From: JASHPR01 sp963729365
Lineage (GTDB): Bacteria > Actinomycetota > Actinomycetes > Streptosporangiales > Streptosporangiaceae
Length of the DNA stretch: 64,000 nt
NCBI GenBank assembly: GCA_963729365.1
Contig: CAVSNQ010000001.1
Location: 186,001-250,000 of the forward strand
Reading direction: 5' to 3'
The translations under genes and the position numbers were made by a program. The notes under the pieces were generated by a model. The model ran no database searches, was not told where the DNA came from, and saw only the letters and a list, made by a program, of their open reading frames with translations. Shown piece after piece: positions 15,364 through 23,951 of this stretch (positions within the stretch are counted from its first letter, which is position 1; every line of letters starts with the position of its first letter).

Positions 15364-17171
15364 TGGGGGATCCCGCCGTGCCGAAAATCGAAGACTATGC
15401 CTTGCTGGGCGACCTGCATACGGCGGCCCTGGTGAGCACCGCGGGGTCGATCGACTGGCTGTGTCTGCCCCGCTTCGACTCGCCCGCCGCGTTCGCCGCA
15501 CTCGTGCACGACGGTGAGGCAGGACACTGGGCCCTCGCCCCCGCGGGGGCGAGCACCTGCACGGCCCGCCGGTACGCCGGTAACACGCTGGTGCTCGAGA
15601 CAGACTGGGTAACCTCGGACGGCGCTGTACGCGTTATCGACTTCATGCCGCCCCGGGTGGACAGGCCGCACCTCGTTCGCATCGCGGTGGGCCTGGACGG
15701 CGAGGTGGCCATGCGATCGACCCTGCGGCCGCGGTTCGACTACGGCCGCGTCGTTCCGTGGATCCGAAACCTTGGCCCTCAGGTCCATGCGATCGCCGGG
15801 CCTGACCGGGTCCGGCTGATGTCCGCAGTTCCGCAGCATGGCGATCACTGGGGCACGCTCGCCGACTTCACCGTGCGTAAGGGCGATCGGGTTCCGTTTG
15901 TCATGTCGTGGGCGCCTGGCCACGATCCCGAGATGCCGCAGGTAGACCCGGAGCTAGCTCTTTCCGCGACGAAGGATTTCTGGATCGAGTGGTCTGATCA
16001 AGCCGCTTACCAGACCGGGCCGTACCGCGGTGCCGTCGACCGGTCGCTTATCACCTTGAAGGCCCTGACGTATGAGCCGACGGGCGGGATCGTCGCGGCC
16101 GCGACCACGTCGCTGCCGGAAGAACTCGGCGGGGTCCGCAACTGGGATTACCGGTACTGCTGGCTTCGCGACGCCACCTACACGTTGCAGGCCCTTCTCG
16201 CGGCCGGTTTCCGGCGCGAGGCGGGTGCGTGGCGTGACTGGCTGCTGCGCTCGATTGCAGGTCAGCCGGAGAAGCTGCAGATCCTCTACAGCATTGACGG
16301 TGCGCGCCGGCTTCCCGAGGTCGACCTGCCCTGGCTCGCCGGTTACGAAGGGAGCAGCCCGGTCCGCACCGGCAACGCGGCGTCCGGTCAGCTTCAGCTC
16401 GACGTCTGGGGCGAGACGCTGGACGCCTTGTTCCTCGCCCGGCAGGCCGGTCTTCCCGCCGACCGCGACGCCTGGGCCCTGCAGGTCGCCCTGATGAATT
16501 ACCTCGAATCGGCCTGGCGCGAACCGGACAACGGATTGTGGGAGGTGCGCGGCGACCGGCAGCACTTCACCCACTCCAAGCTCATGGCCTGGGTCGCAGC
16601 CGATCGGATGGCACGGTCGGTCCGCACGCACGGCCTCCCCGGTCCGGCGCTGCGGTGGGAACAACTCCGCGACCAGATCCATGACGATGTCGTTACCCAT
16701 GCGTTCGACGCCGGGCGCAACACCTTCACCCAGGCCTACGGGTCGGCCGCGCTCGACGCGAGCCTGCTGCTGATCCCGCGCGTGGGCTTCCTCCCGGCCA
16801 CGGACCCGCGGGTCCTGGGCACCATCGATGCCGTCCGCCGCGAGCTGAGCGAAGGCGGGCTCGTCAAGCGCTATCAGACCACCGACACCGACGATGGCCT
16901 CGAAGGTGGCGAAGGCCTGTTCATCGCCTGCTCGTTCTGGCTGGTCGACGCCCTGAACGCGTCGGGGCAGCGACGGGACGCTATCGACTTGTTCGAGCGC
17001 TTGCTCGCGCTGCGCAACGATGTCGGCCTGCTGAGCGAGGAATGGGATCCGGCCGCGCAGCGCCAGTTGGGCAACACACCCCAGGCGTTTAGCCACTTTG
17101 CCCTGATCATCAGCGCCCTCCAGCTGCACATGGGGGGCGCGGTCCGAAGCGACAACCCGATGTCACCATGA
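15363..17171 (+). CDS. Glycoside hydrolase family 15 protein (trehalase/glucoamylase-like)
   Basis: A 602-aa soluble protein of full length for bacterial GH15. The opening KIEDYALLGDLHTAALV and GSIDWLCLPRFDSPAAFA is the family's N-terminal beta-domain signature. The catalytic (alpha/alpha)6 barrel has NWDYRYCWLRDATYTLQAL, VWGETLDAL and, near the C-terminus, LLSEEWDP, which carries a catalytic glutamate. No signal peptide is seen. Mycobacterial relatives hydrolyse trehalose; others attack short glucans. It is translationally coupled to the upstream GMC fragment and overlaps the VOC gene downstream. Confidence 0.9.
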   Translation: MGDPAVPKIEDYALLGDLHTAALVSTAGSIDWLCLPRFDSPAAFAALVHDGEAGHWALAPAGASTCTARRYAGNTLVLETDWVTSDGAVRVIDFMPPRVDRPHLVRIAVGLDGEVAMRSTLRPRFDYGRVVPWIRNLGPQVHAIAGPDRVRLMSAVPQHGDHWGTLADFTVRKGDRVPFVMSWAPGHDPEMPQVDPELALSATKDFWIEWSDQAAYQTGPYRGAVDRSLITLKALTYEPTGGIVAAATTSLPEELGGVRNWDYRYCWLRDATYTLQALLAAGFRREAGAWRDWLLRSIAGQPEKLQILYSIDGARRLPEVDLPWLAGYEGSSPVRTGNAASGQLQLDVWGETLDALFLARQAGLPADRDAWALQVALMNYLESAWREPDNGLWEVRGDRQHFTHSKLMAWVAADRMARSVRTHGLPGPALRWEQLRDQIHDDVVTHAFDAGRNTFTQAYGSAALDASLLLIPRVGFLPATDPRVLGTIDAVRRELSEGGLVKRYQTTDTDDGLEGGEGLFIACSFWLVDALNASGQRRDAIDLFERLLALRNDVGLLSEEWDPAAQRQLGNTPQAFSHFALIISALQLHMGGAVRSDNPMSP

Positions 17172-18142
17172 CCACCAGGCCAGAAGTGGTGATCGACCGG
17201 GTCACCCTGATCGTGTCGGACCTGGACCGGGCCGAAGATGACTACGTCGGGACCTTCGGGTGCACCGTGAAGCAACGCGGCGACGTCGACCCTTCGCTGA
17301 TCGGGGTGCTGTGCCTCTCACGGGCGCGCGGACGGCGCTCGTTGCTGCGGCTGGGACGCGAGCAGATCGAACTGCTGGAGTTCACGGACTCGGCGGGACG
17401 CCCGTATCCGCCGGACAGCACGAGCACTGACCTGTGGTTTCAGCACATGGCGATCATCGTGGACGACATGAAGTCCGCGCACCAGCGCGTTATGGCGAAT
17501 CGGCGATTCCGGCCGATCAGCCGTAACGGCCCGGTACGGCTGCCGAATAGCTCCGGAGGCGTGACGGCTTTCAAGTTCCGTGATCACGACGGCCACCCGC
17601 TGGAACTGCTCGCGTTCCCCGAGGGACGTGTCCCGAGAGCATGGCGCAACGGCAACGGCACCGGCTGCTTCCTCGGCGTCGACCACACCGCCATCGCGGT
17701 TAGCGACTCGGCCAGGAGCGCGAGGTTCTTCGGGTCCGTCTTCGGGTTCAGCGCCGGAACTCGCACCGAGAACCGCGGACCCGAGCAAGCCGACCTCGAT
17801 GACGTCGACGACGTCCACGTCAGCGTCACCCGGCTCGGGTCGGATCTGCCTGCGCCGCGAATGGAATTGCTGCATTACCACGTGGGCAAACGCCGGCCGA
17901 TCCCGCACGACACCGCCAGCAACGACATCGTGGCGACGCATTGTGCGGTGCGGGTCGCCTCGCTTGACGCGACTGCCGCTGCGCTCGCCCGCCGCGGCAC
18001 GCCCCTGGCCGACGATGATTTCATGATCCTGCGCGGCGGCATCCGCGCTGCCCTGGTATCGGGACCTGACGGGCACCGCTTCCTGGCCGAACAGCAGGCA
18101 GGGTTACGCCGAAGTCGCGGCGTGCGGTCATGCTCGTCGTGA
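17168..18142 (+). CDS. Two-domain VOC (glyoxalase-like) protein
   Basis: A 324-aa protein of two vicinal-oxygen-chelate units. The first starts IDRVTLIVSDLDRAEDDYVG and closes with FRDHDGHPLELLAFPEG; the second starts VDHTAIAVSDSARSARFFGS and ends ALVSGPDGHRFLAEQ. His and Glu residues at the usual positions could ligate a metal, as in extradiol dioxygenases or glyoxalase-type isomerases. The start overlaps the GH15 stop (ATGA). The last 15 residues overlap the next small ORF. Substrate unknown. Confidence 0.8.
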   Translation: MTTRPEVVIDRVTLIVSDLDRAEDDYVGTFGCTVKQRGDVDPSLIGVLCLSRARGRRSLLRLGREQIELLEFTDSAGRPYPPDSTSTDLWFQHMAIIVDDMKSAHQRVMANRRFRPISRNGPVRLPNSSGGVTAFKFRDHDGHPLELLAFPEGRVPRAWRNGNGTGCFLGVDHTAIAVSDSARSARFFGSVFGFSAGTRTENRGPEQADLDDVDDVHVSVTRLGSDLPAPRMELLHYHVGKRRPIPHDTASNDIVATHCAVRVASLDATAAALARRGTPLADDDFMILRGGIRAALVSGPDGHRFLAEQQAGLRRSRGVRSCSS

Positions 18143-18438
18143 CGGTCGCGCTGACGGCGGCAGCCTGCGCGCTCGGTGCGCTGATTGCCGGGCGCGCGGC
18201 ACGGGCGGCCATCCCGACCGGGCTCGGGCTGTGGGCGGTCATCGGCCTCGCCGTGGCCCTCGCCGGCGCGACTCTCGGCCAGCACGCTCGGCTGGCTGCC
18301 TGGGGTCACCCCAACACGCTTCGGCGGCGTGCGTCCTTCCGTTCATGCACGTCCGCCAGACCTGTGACCAGCGGAAACAGCTACAGTTCACCGCTGCGGC
18401 AGCACGGTCCGGGGCAGCGAACTGAGACCATTTTTTGA
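18130..18438 (+). CDS. Small membrane protein running into attachment sequence
   Basis: From ATG 18130 the first 55 or so residues form two hydrophobic helices (LVVTVALTAAACALGALIAG and LWAVIGLAVALAGATLG). From about residue 58 (bases 18306 onward) the frame enters DNA resembling the tRNA-Ser attachment flank and the sequence becomes arbitrary (WGHPNTLRRRASF). I think the native C-terminus was replaced when an element inserted. It overlaps the end of the VOC gene by 13 bp. It is uncertain that it is expressed. Confidence 0.4.
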   Translation: MLVVTVALTAAACALGALIAGRAARAAIPTGLGLWAVIGLAVALAGATLGQHARLAAWGHPNTLRRRASFRSCTSARPVTSGNSYSSPLRQHGPGQRTETIF

Positions 18439-18440
18439 GA
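18306..18440. mobile_element. Probable fourth degenerate tRNA-Ser attachment copy
   Basis: CACCCCAACACGCTT (18307-18321) matches the anticodon-side end of the tRNA-Ser half copies, and the following 120 bp contain CACGTCCGCCAGACCTGTGA-like and AACTGAGACC motifs in the same order as the flanks of copies A and B. The T-arm portion is missing. It lies only 60 bp left of the real tRNA, so it is probably the scar of another insertion. Confidence 0.45.
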
Positions 18441-18503
18441 CCACGGAGCACGAGGCACCTGGACATCGGCTCCTTGGGTCGGTATCTCCGCAGGTCAGAC
18501 GCG

Positions 18504-18588
18504 CGGAGGATAGGAGATTCGAACTCCTGAGGGGTTGCCCCCAACACGCTTTCCAAGCGTGCGCCCTAGGCCACTAGGCGAATCCTCC
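18504..18588 (-). tRNA. tRNA-Ser (GGA)
   Basis: Read on the minus strand, bases 18588-18582 (GGAGGAT) pair with ATCCTCC at the 3' end, followed by discriminator G at 18504. The anticodon arm CACGC-TTGGAAA-GCGTG gives anticodon GGA, and a long variable arm (TGGGGGCAACCCCTC) precedes the T-arm GGAGTTCGAATCTCC, as expected for serine. CCA is not encoded. It is the intact copy of the sequence duplicated in part at 6.2 and 10.8 kb. Confidence 0.95.
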
Positions 18589-18747
18589 GTCGGCCAGCCT
18601 ACCGACTCGGCGGGCACTCCTCAGCAGGACCGCGCGCCGGCCCGCACGGCCAGTCCCGGCGGCCGGGACGGCCAGCCCCGGCCGGCCCGCACGGCCGCTT
18701 GCGGGAGATCCCGGGTCCGGCTGGCCTGCCGGTGGCTAAACTGGCCG

Positions 18748-18840
18748 CAGACCCCTCGCACGGCGTTTATCCCGCCAACTCCCCCAGGGCTGGAAGGCAG
18801 CAAGGGTACGCGGGCTCTGACGGGTGTGCGGGGGGTCCCT
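18748..18840 (+). ncRNA. ffs: Signal recognition particle RNA (4.5S/SRP small type)
   Basis: GACCCCTCGCAC (18750-18761) pairs with GTGCGGGGGGTC (18826-18837) to close a long hairpin, whose apical part contains CAGGGCTGGAAGGCAGCAAG, the conserved Ffh-binding GGAA/AGCA loop region. The location directly upstream of dnaX is the usual actinobacterial position. Ends are approximate. Confidence 0.9.
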
Positions 18841-18863
18841 TCCGTCCTGGTGAGGATGAGGCT

Positions 18864-20891
18864 ATGGCAGGCAACGTCCCAGGTGCCGCGGCGGCCGATC
18901 CGGCCCGGAGCGGCGCGCCCACCACTTCCACGGCGCTGTACCGGAGATACCGCCCGGCTACCTTTGCTGAGCTCAAGGGGCAGGATCACGTCACCGAGCC
19001 GCTGCGCCAGGCGCTGCGCAGCGGGCGCGTTCATCACGCCTACCTGTTCAGCGGGCCGCGCGGCTGCGGCAAGACGTCGAGCGCCAGGATCCTGGCGCGC
19101 TCGCTCAACTGCGAGCAGGGGCCGACCCCCGACCCGTGCGGGAAATGCGCTTCCTGCGAGGCCCTGGCTCCTTCCGGGCCCGGCAGCATCGACGTGATCG
19201 AGATCGACGCGGCCTCGCACGGCGGCGTGGACGACGCCAGGGACCTGCGCGAGCGCGCGTTCTACGCTCCGGTCTCGGGCCGCTTCAAGATCTACATCGT
19301 CGACGAGGCCCACATGGTGACCCGCGAGGGCTTCAACGCGCTGCTCAAGCTCGTCGAGGAACCGCCGCCGCACCTGAAGTTCGTCTTCGCCACGACGGAG
19401 CCCGAGAAGGTCATCCCGACGATCAGGTCGCGCACCCATCACTACCCGTTCCGGCTGATGCCGCCGGCTGTGCTGCGCGGGCTGCTGGAGGAGATCCTCG
19501 CCAGCGAGGGCGTCAGCTACGAGCCGGCCGTGCTGCCCGTCGTGGTCCGGGCGGGCGCGGGGTCGGCGCGCGACGCGCTCTCCATACTTGACCAGCTGCT
19601 GGCCGGCTCGGACGATTCGGGGCTGACCTACGAGCGAGCCGTGGCGCTGCTCGGCTACACCGACGAGAACCTGCTCGATGAGGTCGCCGAGGCGTTCGCA
19701 TCGGGTAACGGCGCCGCGGTGTTCCATGCCGTGGACCGGGTCATCGAGGGCGGCCATGACCCCCGCAGGTTCGCCGCTGACCTGCTCGACCGGTTCCGCG
19801 ACCTGATCGTGCTGGCCGCCGTGCCCGACGCCGGCCAGACCGGGCTGCTCGATGTGCCCGCCGACCGGCTGGAGCGGATGCGCGAGCAGGCCGCCAGTTT
19901 CGGCCAGGCCCAGCTGGCCAGGGCCGCGGAGACCATCAACGCCGGGCTCACGGAGATGCGCGGGGCAACCTCGCCGAGGCTGCAGCTCGAGCTCATCTGC
20001 GCGCAGGTGCTGCTGCCCGGGCCCGCCGCCGGCGATGACGACCTGCTGGCCAGGGTGGAGCAGCTCGAGCGGCGGCTGGCCGCTGGCGCGGGACAGGCGG
20101 GCCCGGCCTGCCGCTGGCCCGGCCAGAGCGATGCGGCGGCTCAGCGCGCGACGCCCGCCCGGGCCGCCCAGAGTTCTCCGGCCGTGATCCCGAACCCGCC
20201 GCGGCCGGCCCAGCCGAGCCCGGCTGGCCCGTCCGGGCCCGCGGCCGGGAGCGCGGGAGCGGGGAATGCCGCCCCGGTCCGTCCGGCGGCGGGCGCGGCA
20301 ACCCCCGACGCCGGCCTGGTCCGCGAGCGCTGGCCGGAGATCCTCGAGGCGGTCAAGCACCGGAGCAAGGTGGCCTGGACCCAGCTCAGCAACGCGACCG
20401 TGGACAGCCTGCAGGACGGCATCCTCACGCTCAGGTTCGCCCAGGTGGGGATGGCGACGGGGTTCTCCGCCCGGCGGTCCGACGAGGATCTCGGCCAGGT
20501 CCTCGAGAGCATGCTCGGCATCAGCCCCAAGATCAGGGCGGTCGCCGCGACCGCCCAGGAGGGAAGGGCCGGGTTCGGCGGCCCTCCGGACCCGAGCGCT
20601 TCCGGCGGGCCGCAGGCGGGCCGGGGCGCCCCGGCCGCCGAGGCTGAGGCCGGTCCGGAAAGAGCCAGGACCGGAAATACCGCCCTGAACGCCACGCCTC
20701 CCGCCGGTGCCGCCGGCCAGGCCAGCGTGGCGAGCCGCCGCCCGGATGCCGGCCGGCCCGGGCAACATCACGCCGCGCAGGCGCAGCCCGGGGAACCCGA
20801 CCACGACCCGTCCGCGAGCGCGCTCACCGGGATGGACCTGATCCAGCGCACGCTGGGTGGTCAGGTCATCGAGGAAATCGGTGACGCCTGA
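18864..20891 (+). CDS. dnaX: DNA polymerase III subunit gamma/tau
   Basis: A 675-aa clamp-loader subunit from ATG 18864. The AAA+ module is clear: RRYRPATFAELKGQDHV, Walker A GPRGCGKTS, the zinc-binding cysteines CEQGPTPDPCGKCASCEAL, Walker B VDEAHMVT, and the sensor segment TTEPEKVIPTIRSR. A proline/alanine-rich linker from about residue 400 leads to a C-terminal tau-like domain (RERWPEILEAVKHRSK) for polymerase contact. I see no A-rich slippery site, so a separate gamma form by frameshifting is unlikely. It heads the dnaX-ybaB-recR replication/repair cluster. Confidence 0.95.
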   Translation: MAGNVPGAAAADPARSGAPTTSTALYRRYRPATFAELKGQDHVTEPLRQALRSGRVHHAYLFSGPRGCGKTSSARILARSLNCEQGPTPDPCGKCASCEALAPSGPGSIDVIEIDAASHGGVDDARDLRERAFYAPVSGRFKIYIVDEAHMVTREGFNALLKLVEEPPPHLKFVFATTEPEKVIPTIRSRTHHYPFRLMPPAVLRGLLEEILASEGVSYEPAVLPVVVRAGAGSARDALSILDQLLAGSDDSGLTYERAVALLGYTDENLLDEVAEAFASGNGAAVFHAVDRVIEGGHDPRRFAADLLDRFRDLIVLAAVPDAGQTGLLDVPADRLERMREQAASFGQAQLARAAETINAGLTEMRGATSPRLQLELICAQVLLPGPAAGDDDLLARVEQLERRLAAGAGQAGPACRWPGQSDAAAQRATPARAAQSSPAVIPNPPRPAQPSPAGPSGPAAGSAGAGNAAPVRPAAGAATPDAGLVRERWPEILEAVKHRSKVAWTQLSNATVDSLQDGILTLRFAQVGMATGFSARRSDEDLGQVLESMLGISPKIRAVAATAQEGRAGFGGPPDPSASGGPQAGRGAPAAEAEAGPERARTGNTALNATPPAGAAGQASVASRRPDAGRPGQHHAAQAQPGEPDHDPSASALTGMDLIQRTLGGQVIEEIGDA

Positions 20892-20975
20892 GGGCCAGGC
20901 ACCTGTGCCCTGCGGTGTACCCGGCGACGGTGACAGGCCTTAGGCTCGGAACGACAGGGACGGGCTCGATGAGCG

Positions 20976-21392
20976 ATGGGAAAGAACGTGGATCCTAGCG
21001 GCCAGTTGGACATGCAGCAGCTGCTGGCGGCGGCGCAGCAGATGCAAAGCCAGCTCCTGACCGCGCAGCAGGAGCTGGCCGACGCCGAGGTGGAAGGAAG
21101 CGCCGGCGGCGGGCTGGTGAAGGTGGTCGTCAACGGGCAGGGCGAGCTCGTGGATATCACGATCGGCGCGGGCGCGATCGATCCGGCTGACCTGGAGGAG
21201 TCGGCGCAGACCATTGCCGACCTGGTCCTCGCGGCGGTTCGCGATGCTTACGACGCCGCCGGCGACCTGCAGCAGGAGAAGATGGGGCCGTTCGCCGCCG
21301 GGATCGGCGGCGATCCGGGCGAGTCGGGCTTGCCGGGCTTCCCCGGGCTGCCCGGGATCGGCGGCCCGCCGGACCCGGCCGGCGGGCAGTGA
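20976..21392 (+). CDS. YbaB/EbfC-family nucleoid-associated protein
   Basis: A 138-aa DNA-binding protein. The N-terminal helix QQLLAAAQQMQSQLLTAQQE and the following strands VEGSAGGGLVKVVVNGQGEL are the YbaB fold, which dimerises and binds DNA without strict sequence preference. The C-terminal 30 residues are a Gly/Pro-rich tail (GLPGFPGLPGIGG) longer than in E. coli. It sits between dnaX and recR, the conserved neighbourhood for this family, and may act in nucleoid organisation or recombination. Confidence 0.9.
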   Translation: MGKNVDPSGQLDMQQLLAAAQQMQSQLLTAQQELADAEVEGSAGGGLVKVVVNGQGELVDITIGAGAIDPADLEESAQTIADLVLAAVRDAYDAAGDLQQEKMGPFAAGIGGDPGESGLPGFPGLPGIGGPPDPAGGQ

Positions 21393-21425
21393 AGGGGGAC
21401 GAGGAGGCGGGCAGGGGGTACTGAG

Positions 21426-22025
21426 GTGTACGAAGGCGTCATCCAGGACCTCATCGACGAGCTCGGCCAGCTGCCGGGCGTCGGGCCGAAGGGCGCCCAG
21501 CGCATCGCCTTCCACCTGGTCTCCGCCGATCCTGCGGACGTGCGGCGCCTCGCCACGGCGCTGCTCGAAGTGCTCGAGCGGGTGAAGTTCTGCCGCACCT
21601 GCGGCAACGTCGCAGAAGAAGACGAGTGCCGCATCTGCAGGGACCCGCGCCGCGACCTCGCGGTGATCTGCGTTGTGGAGGAACCCAAGGACGTCGCGGC
21701 GATTGAGAAGATCCGCGAGTTCCGTGGCCGCTACCATGTCCTCGGCGGCGCGATCAGCCCGATCGACGGAATCGGGCCTGATGACCTGCGGATATCCCAG
21801 CTGATGACCCGGCTGTCCGACGGAGTGGTCACCGAGCTGATCCTGGCGACCGATCCCAATCTCGAGGGCGAGGCGACCGCCGCGTACCTGGCCCGGCTGG
21901 TCAAGCCGATGGGGCTGCGGGTGACCAGGCCGGCCAGCGGCTTGCCGGTGGGCGGTGAGCTCGAGTACGCCGACGAGGTCACCCTCGGCCGCGCGTTCGA
22001 AGGACGGAGGCTGCTCGATGTCTAG
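21426..22025 (+). CDS. recR: Recombination mediator protein RecR
   Basis: A 199-aa protein of standard length starting with GTG 21426. It has the N-terminal helix-hairpin-helix (LGQLPGVGPKGAQRIAFHL), a four-cysteine zinc finger (CRTCGNVAEEDECRIC), a Toprim domain (VICVVEEPKDVAAIEK, then ATDPNLEGEATA) and the C-terminal ARPASGLPVGGELEYADE-like Walker-B-like motif. RecR with RecO loads RecA at gaps. It is co-directional with ybaB 33 bp upstream and overlaps the following DUF5063 gene. Confidence 0.97.
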   Translation: MYEGVIQDLIDELGQLPGVGPKGAQRIAFHLVSADPADVRRLATALLEVLERVKFCRTCGNVAEEDECRICRDPRRDLAVICVVEEPKDVAAIEKIREFRGRYHVLGGAISPIDGIGPDDLRISQLMTRLSDGVVTELILATDPNLEGEATAAYLARLVKPMGLRVTRPASGLPVGGELEYADEVTLGRAFEGRRLLDV

Positions 22026-22560
22026 TGCGCCGGCCGAGGACTGGCGGCCGATCGCCGACCGGATCGCCCGGCATGCCCAGGACTTCCTGGACGGCGTGAC
22101 CGCGCTGGCCAGCGGGGAGGGCAAGGACGAGACGGTCCCGCTGCTTTTGCTCGAGGTCGCCCAGATCATGCTGGCCGGGGCCCAGCTCGGGGCGAGCAAA
22201 GACATCATCCTGCCGGGCAACTGGGAGCCCGACGTGGGCGCGGACCCCGATCTCGACCTGCTCAGGACCGGGCTCGCCGCGCGGCTGCAGGATTTCGACG
22301 AGTATGCCGAGCTCTTCGATCCCTACCGGGACACGAAGGCCACGCAGTTCCGGCTCTCTGATGATCTCGCCGCCGTGACCGCCGACCTGATTCACGGACT
22401 CAAGCACTACCAGGCCGGGCGCTGCGCCGAGGCGCTCTGGTGGTGGCAGTACTCGTATGTGAACCACTGGGGAACGCACGGCGGCGCGGCGCTGCGAGCG
22501 CTGCACGCGGTGGTCGCGCACGCGCGGCTGGACGTCGCCGACGAGCCCGCCTCGGGCTGA
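22018..22560 (+). CDS. DUF5063 domain protein
   Basis: A 180-aa cytoplasmic protein from ATG 22018, overlapping the recR stop by eight bases. It is mostly helical; conserved-looking segments are WEPDVGADPDLDLLRTGLA, FDPYRDTKATQFRLSDDLA and CAEALWWWQYSYVNHWG. The family is known from its regular position next to recR in actinobacteria but has no assigned function. Tight overlap suggests translational coupling and possibly a role in the same repair or nucleoid process. Confidence 0.8.
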   Translation: MSSAPAEDWRPIADRIARHAQDFLDGVTALASGEGKDETVPLLLLEVAQIMLAGAQLGASKDIILPGNWEPDVGADPDLDLLRTGLAARLQDFDEYAELFDPYRDTKATQFRLSDDLAAVTADLIHGLKHYQAGRCAEALWWWQYSYVNHWGTHGGAALRALHAVVAHARLDVADEPASG

Positions 22561-22661
22561 CCGCGGAAAACCGCGACCGGCCGGCCCGGCCGCGATGGAT
22601 ACACTCGAGTCGGTCGGCGGGCGGAAGGCTGGATCAGGCGAGCGGGAGGAGCGGCCTGGCC

Positions 22662-23951
22662 GTGGCTCTTGTAGTGCAGAAGTACGGCGGATCCTCAGTC
22701 GCCGATGCGAGCGGCATCAAGCGCGTGGCCCAGCGCATCGTCGCGACGCACAAGGCCGGGCACTCGGTGGTCGTGGTCGTCTCGGCCATGGGCGACAGCA
22801 CCGACCAGCTGCGCGACCTGGCCAACCAGGTGAGCCCGCTGCCGCCGGGCCGGGAACTCGACATGCTGCTGACCGCGGGCGAGCGCATCTCGATGGCGCT
22901 GCTCGCGATGGCCATCGCCAACCTGGGCCTGGAGGGACGGTCCTTCACCGGCTCTCAGGCCGGCGTCATCACCGACTCCGCGCACGGCAAGGCCCGGATC
23001 ATCGACGTGACGCCGGGCCGGATCCGCAGCGCGCTCGACGACGGCGCGATCCCGATCGTGGCCGGTTTCCAGGGCGTGTCCCAGGACACCAAGGACATCA
23101 CCACGCTCGGCCGGGGAGCGTCCGACACGACGGCCGTGGCGCTCGCCGCCGCGCTCGGCGCCGACGTGTGCGAGATCTACACCGACGTGGACGGCATCTT
23201 CACGGCCGACCCGAGGATCGTGCCCAGCGCGCGGCGCATCCCGCGGATCAGCTACGAGGAGATGCTGGAGATGGCGGCGTGCGGGGCGAAGGTCCTGATG
23301 CTGCGGTGCGTGGAGTACGCGCGGCGGTACTCGATCCCGATCCACGTCCGCTCCTCGTTCAGCAACAGGGACGGAACGTGGGTCACCGGTACCGGCCGGG
23401 ACACCGACGGTGATGCGGAGGGCGAGAAGATGGAGCAGGCGATCATCTCCGCGGTGACGGCGGACGGAGGCGAGGCGAAGATCACTGTCGTGGGCGTCCC
23501 GGACAAGGTCGGCGAGGCGGCCAGGATCTTCCGGGTCATCGCCGCGGCAGAGCTCAACATCGACATGATCGTGCAGAACGTGTCGGCCGCCGCGACCGGC
23601 CGCACCGACATCTCCTTCACGCTGCCGCGCGAGGATGGCCCTAGGGCCATGACGTCGCTGGGCCAGCTGAAGGACGAGGTGGGTTTCCACTCGCTGCTCT
23701 ATGACGACAGGATCGGCAAGATCTCGCTGATCGGCGCGGGGATGCGCTCGCACCCTGGGGTCAGCGCCACGTTCTTCGGCGCGCTGGCCGAGGCCGGAGT
23801 GAACATCGAGATGATCTCGACATCCGAGATCAGGATCTCGGTGGTCGTCGACGAGAACGATGTCACGGTGGCCGTCGCGGCCGCGCACCGGGCCTTTGAC
23901 CTGGGATCGAGCGGGGAAGAAGCGGTCGTCTACGGCGGGACGGGCCGGTGA
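22662..23951 (+). CDS. lysC: Aspartate kinase
   Basis: A 429-aa enzyme that phosphorylates aspartate, the first step to lysine, threonine, methionine and diaminopimelate. I take GTG 22662, twelve bases after ggagga, giving the expected start VALVVQKYGGSSVA. The kinase domain has TLGRGASDTTAVALAAALGA and EIYTDVDGIFTADPR; two ACT domains follow (ITVVGVPDKVGEAARIFRVI and ISLIGAGMRSHPGVSATFFG). An in-frame ATG at 23430 behind ggagggcgag would make the ACT-only beta subunit known from actinobacterial enzymes. The stop overlaps the asd start. Confidence 0.97.
   Translation: MALVVQKYGGSSVADASGIKRVAQRIVATHKAGHSVVVVVSAMGDSTDQLRDLANQVSPLPPGRELDMLLTAGERISMALLAMAIANLGLEGRSFTGSQAGVITDSAHGKARIIDVTPGRIRSALDDGAIPIVAGFQGVSQDTKDITTLGRGASDTTAVALAAALGADVCEIYTDVDGIFTADPRIVPSARRIPRISYEEMLEMAACGAKVLMLRCVEYARRYSIPIHVRSSFSNRDGTWVTGTGRDTDGDAEGEKMEQAIISAVTADGGEAKITVVGVPDKVGEAARIFRVIAAAELNIDMIVQNVSAAATGRTDISFTLPREDGPRAMTSLGQLKDEVGFHSLLYDDRIGKISLIGAGMRSHPGVSATFFGALAEAGVNIEMISTSEIRISVVVDENDVTVAVAAAHRAFDLGSSGEEAVVYGGTGR

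Noticed and set aside
18864..20891. Programmed frameshift producing a separate gamma subunit from dnaX
   Set aside because: I see no A-rich slippery heptamer with a downstream stem in the expected region.
22560..22661. Lysine riboswitch before lysC
   Set aside because: The 100-bp leader is too short and lacks L-box conserved elements.
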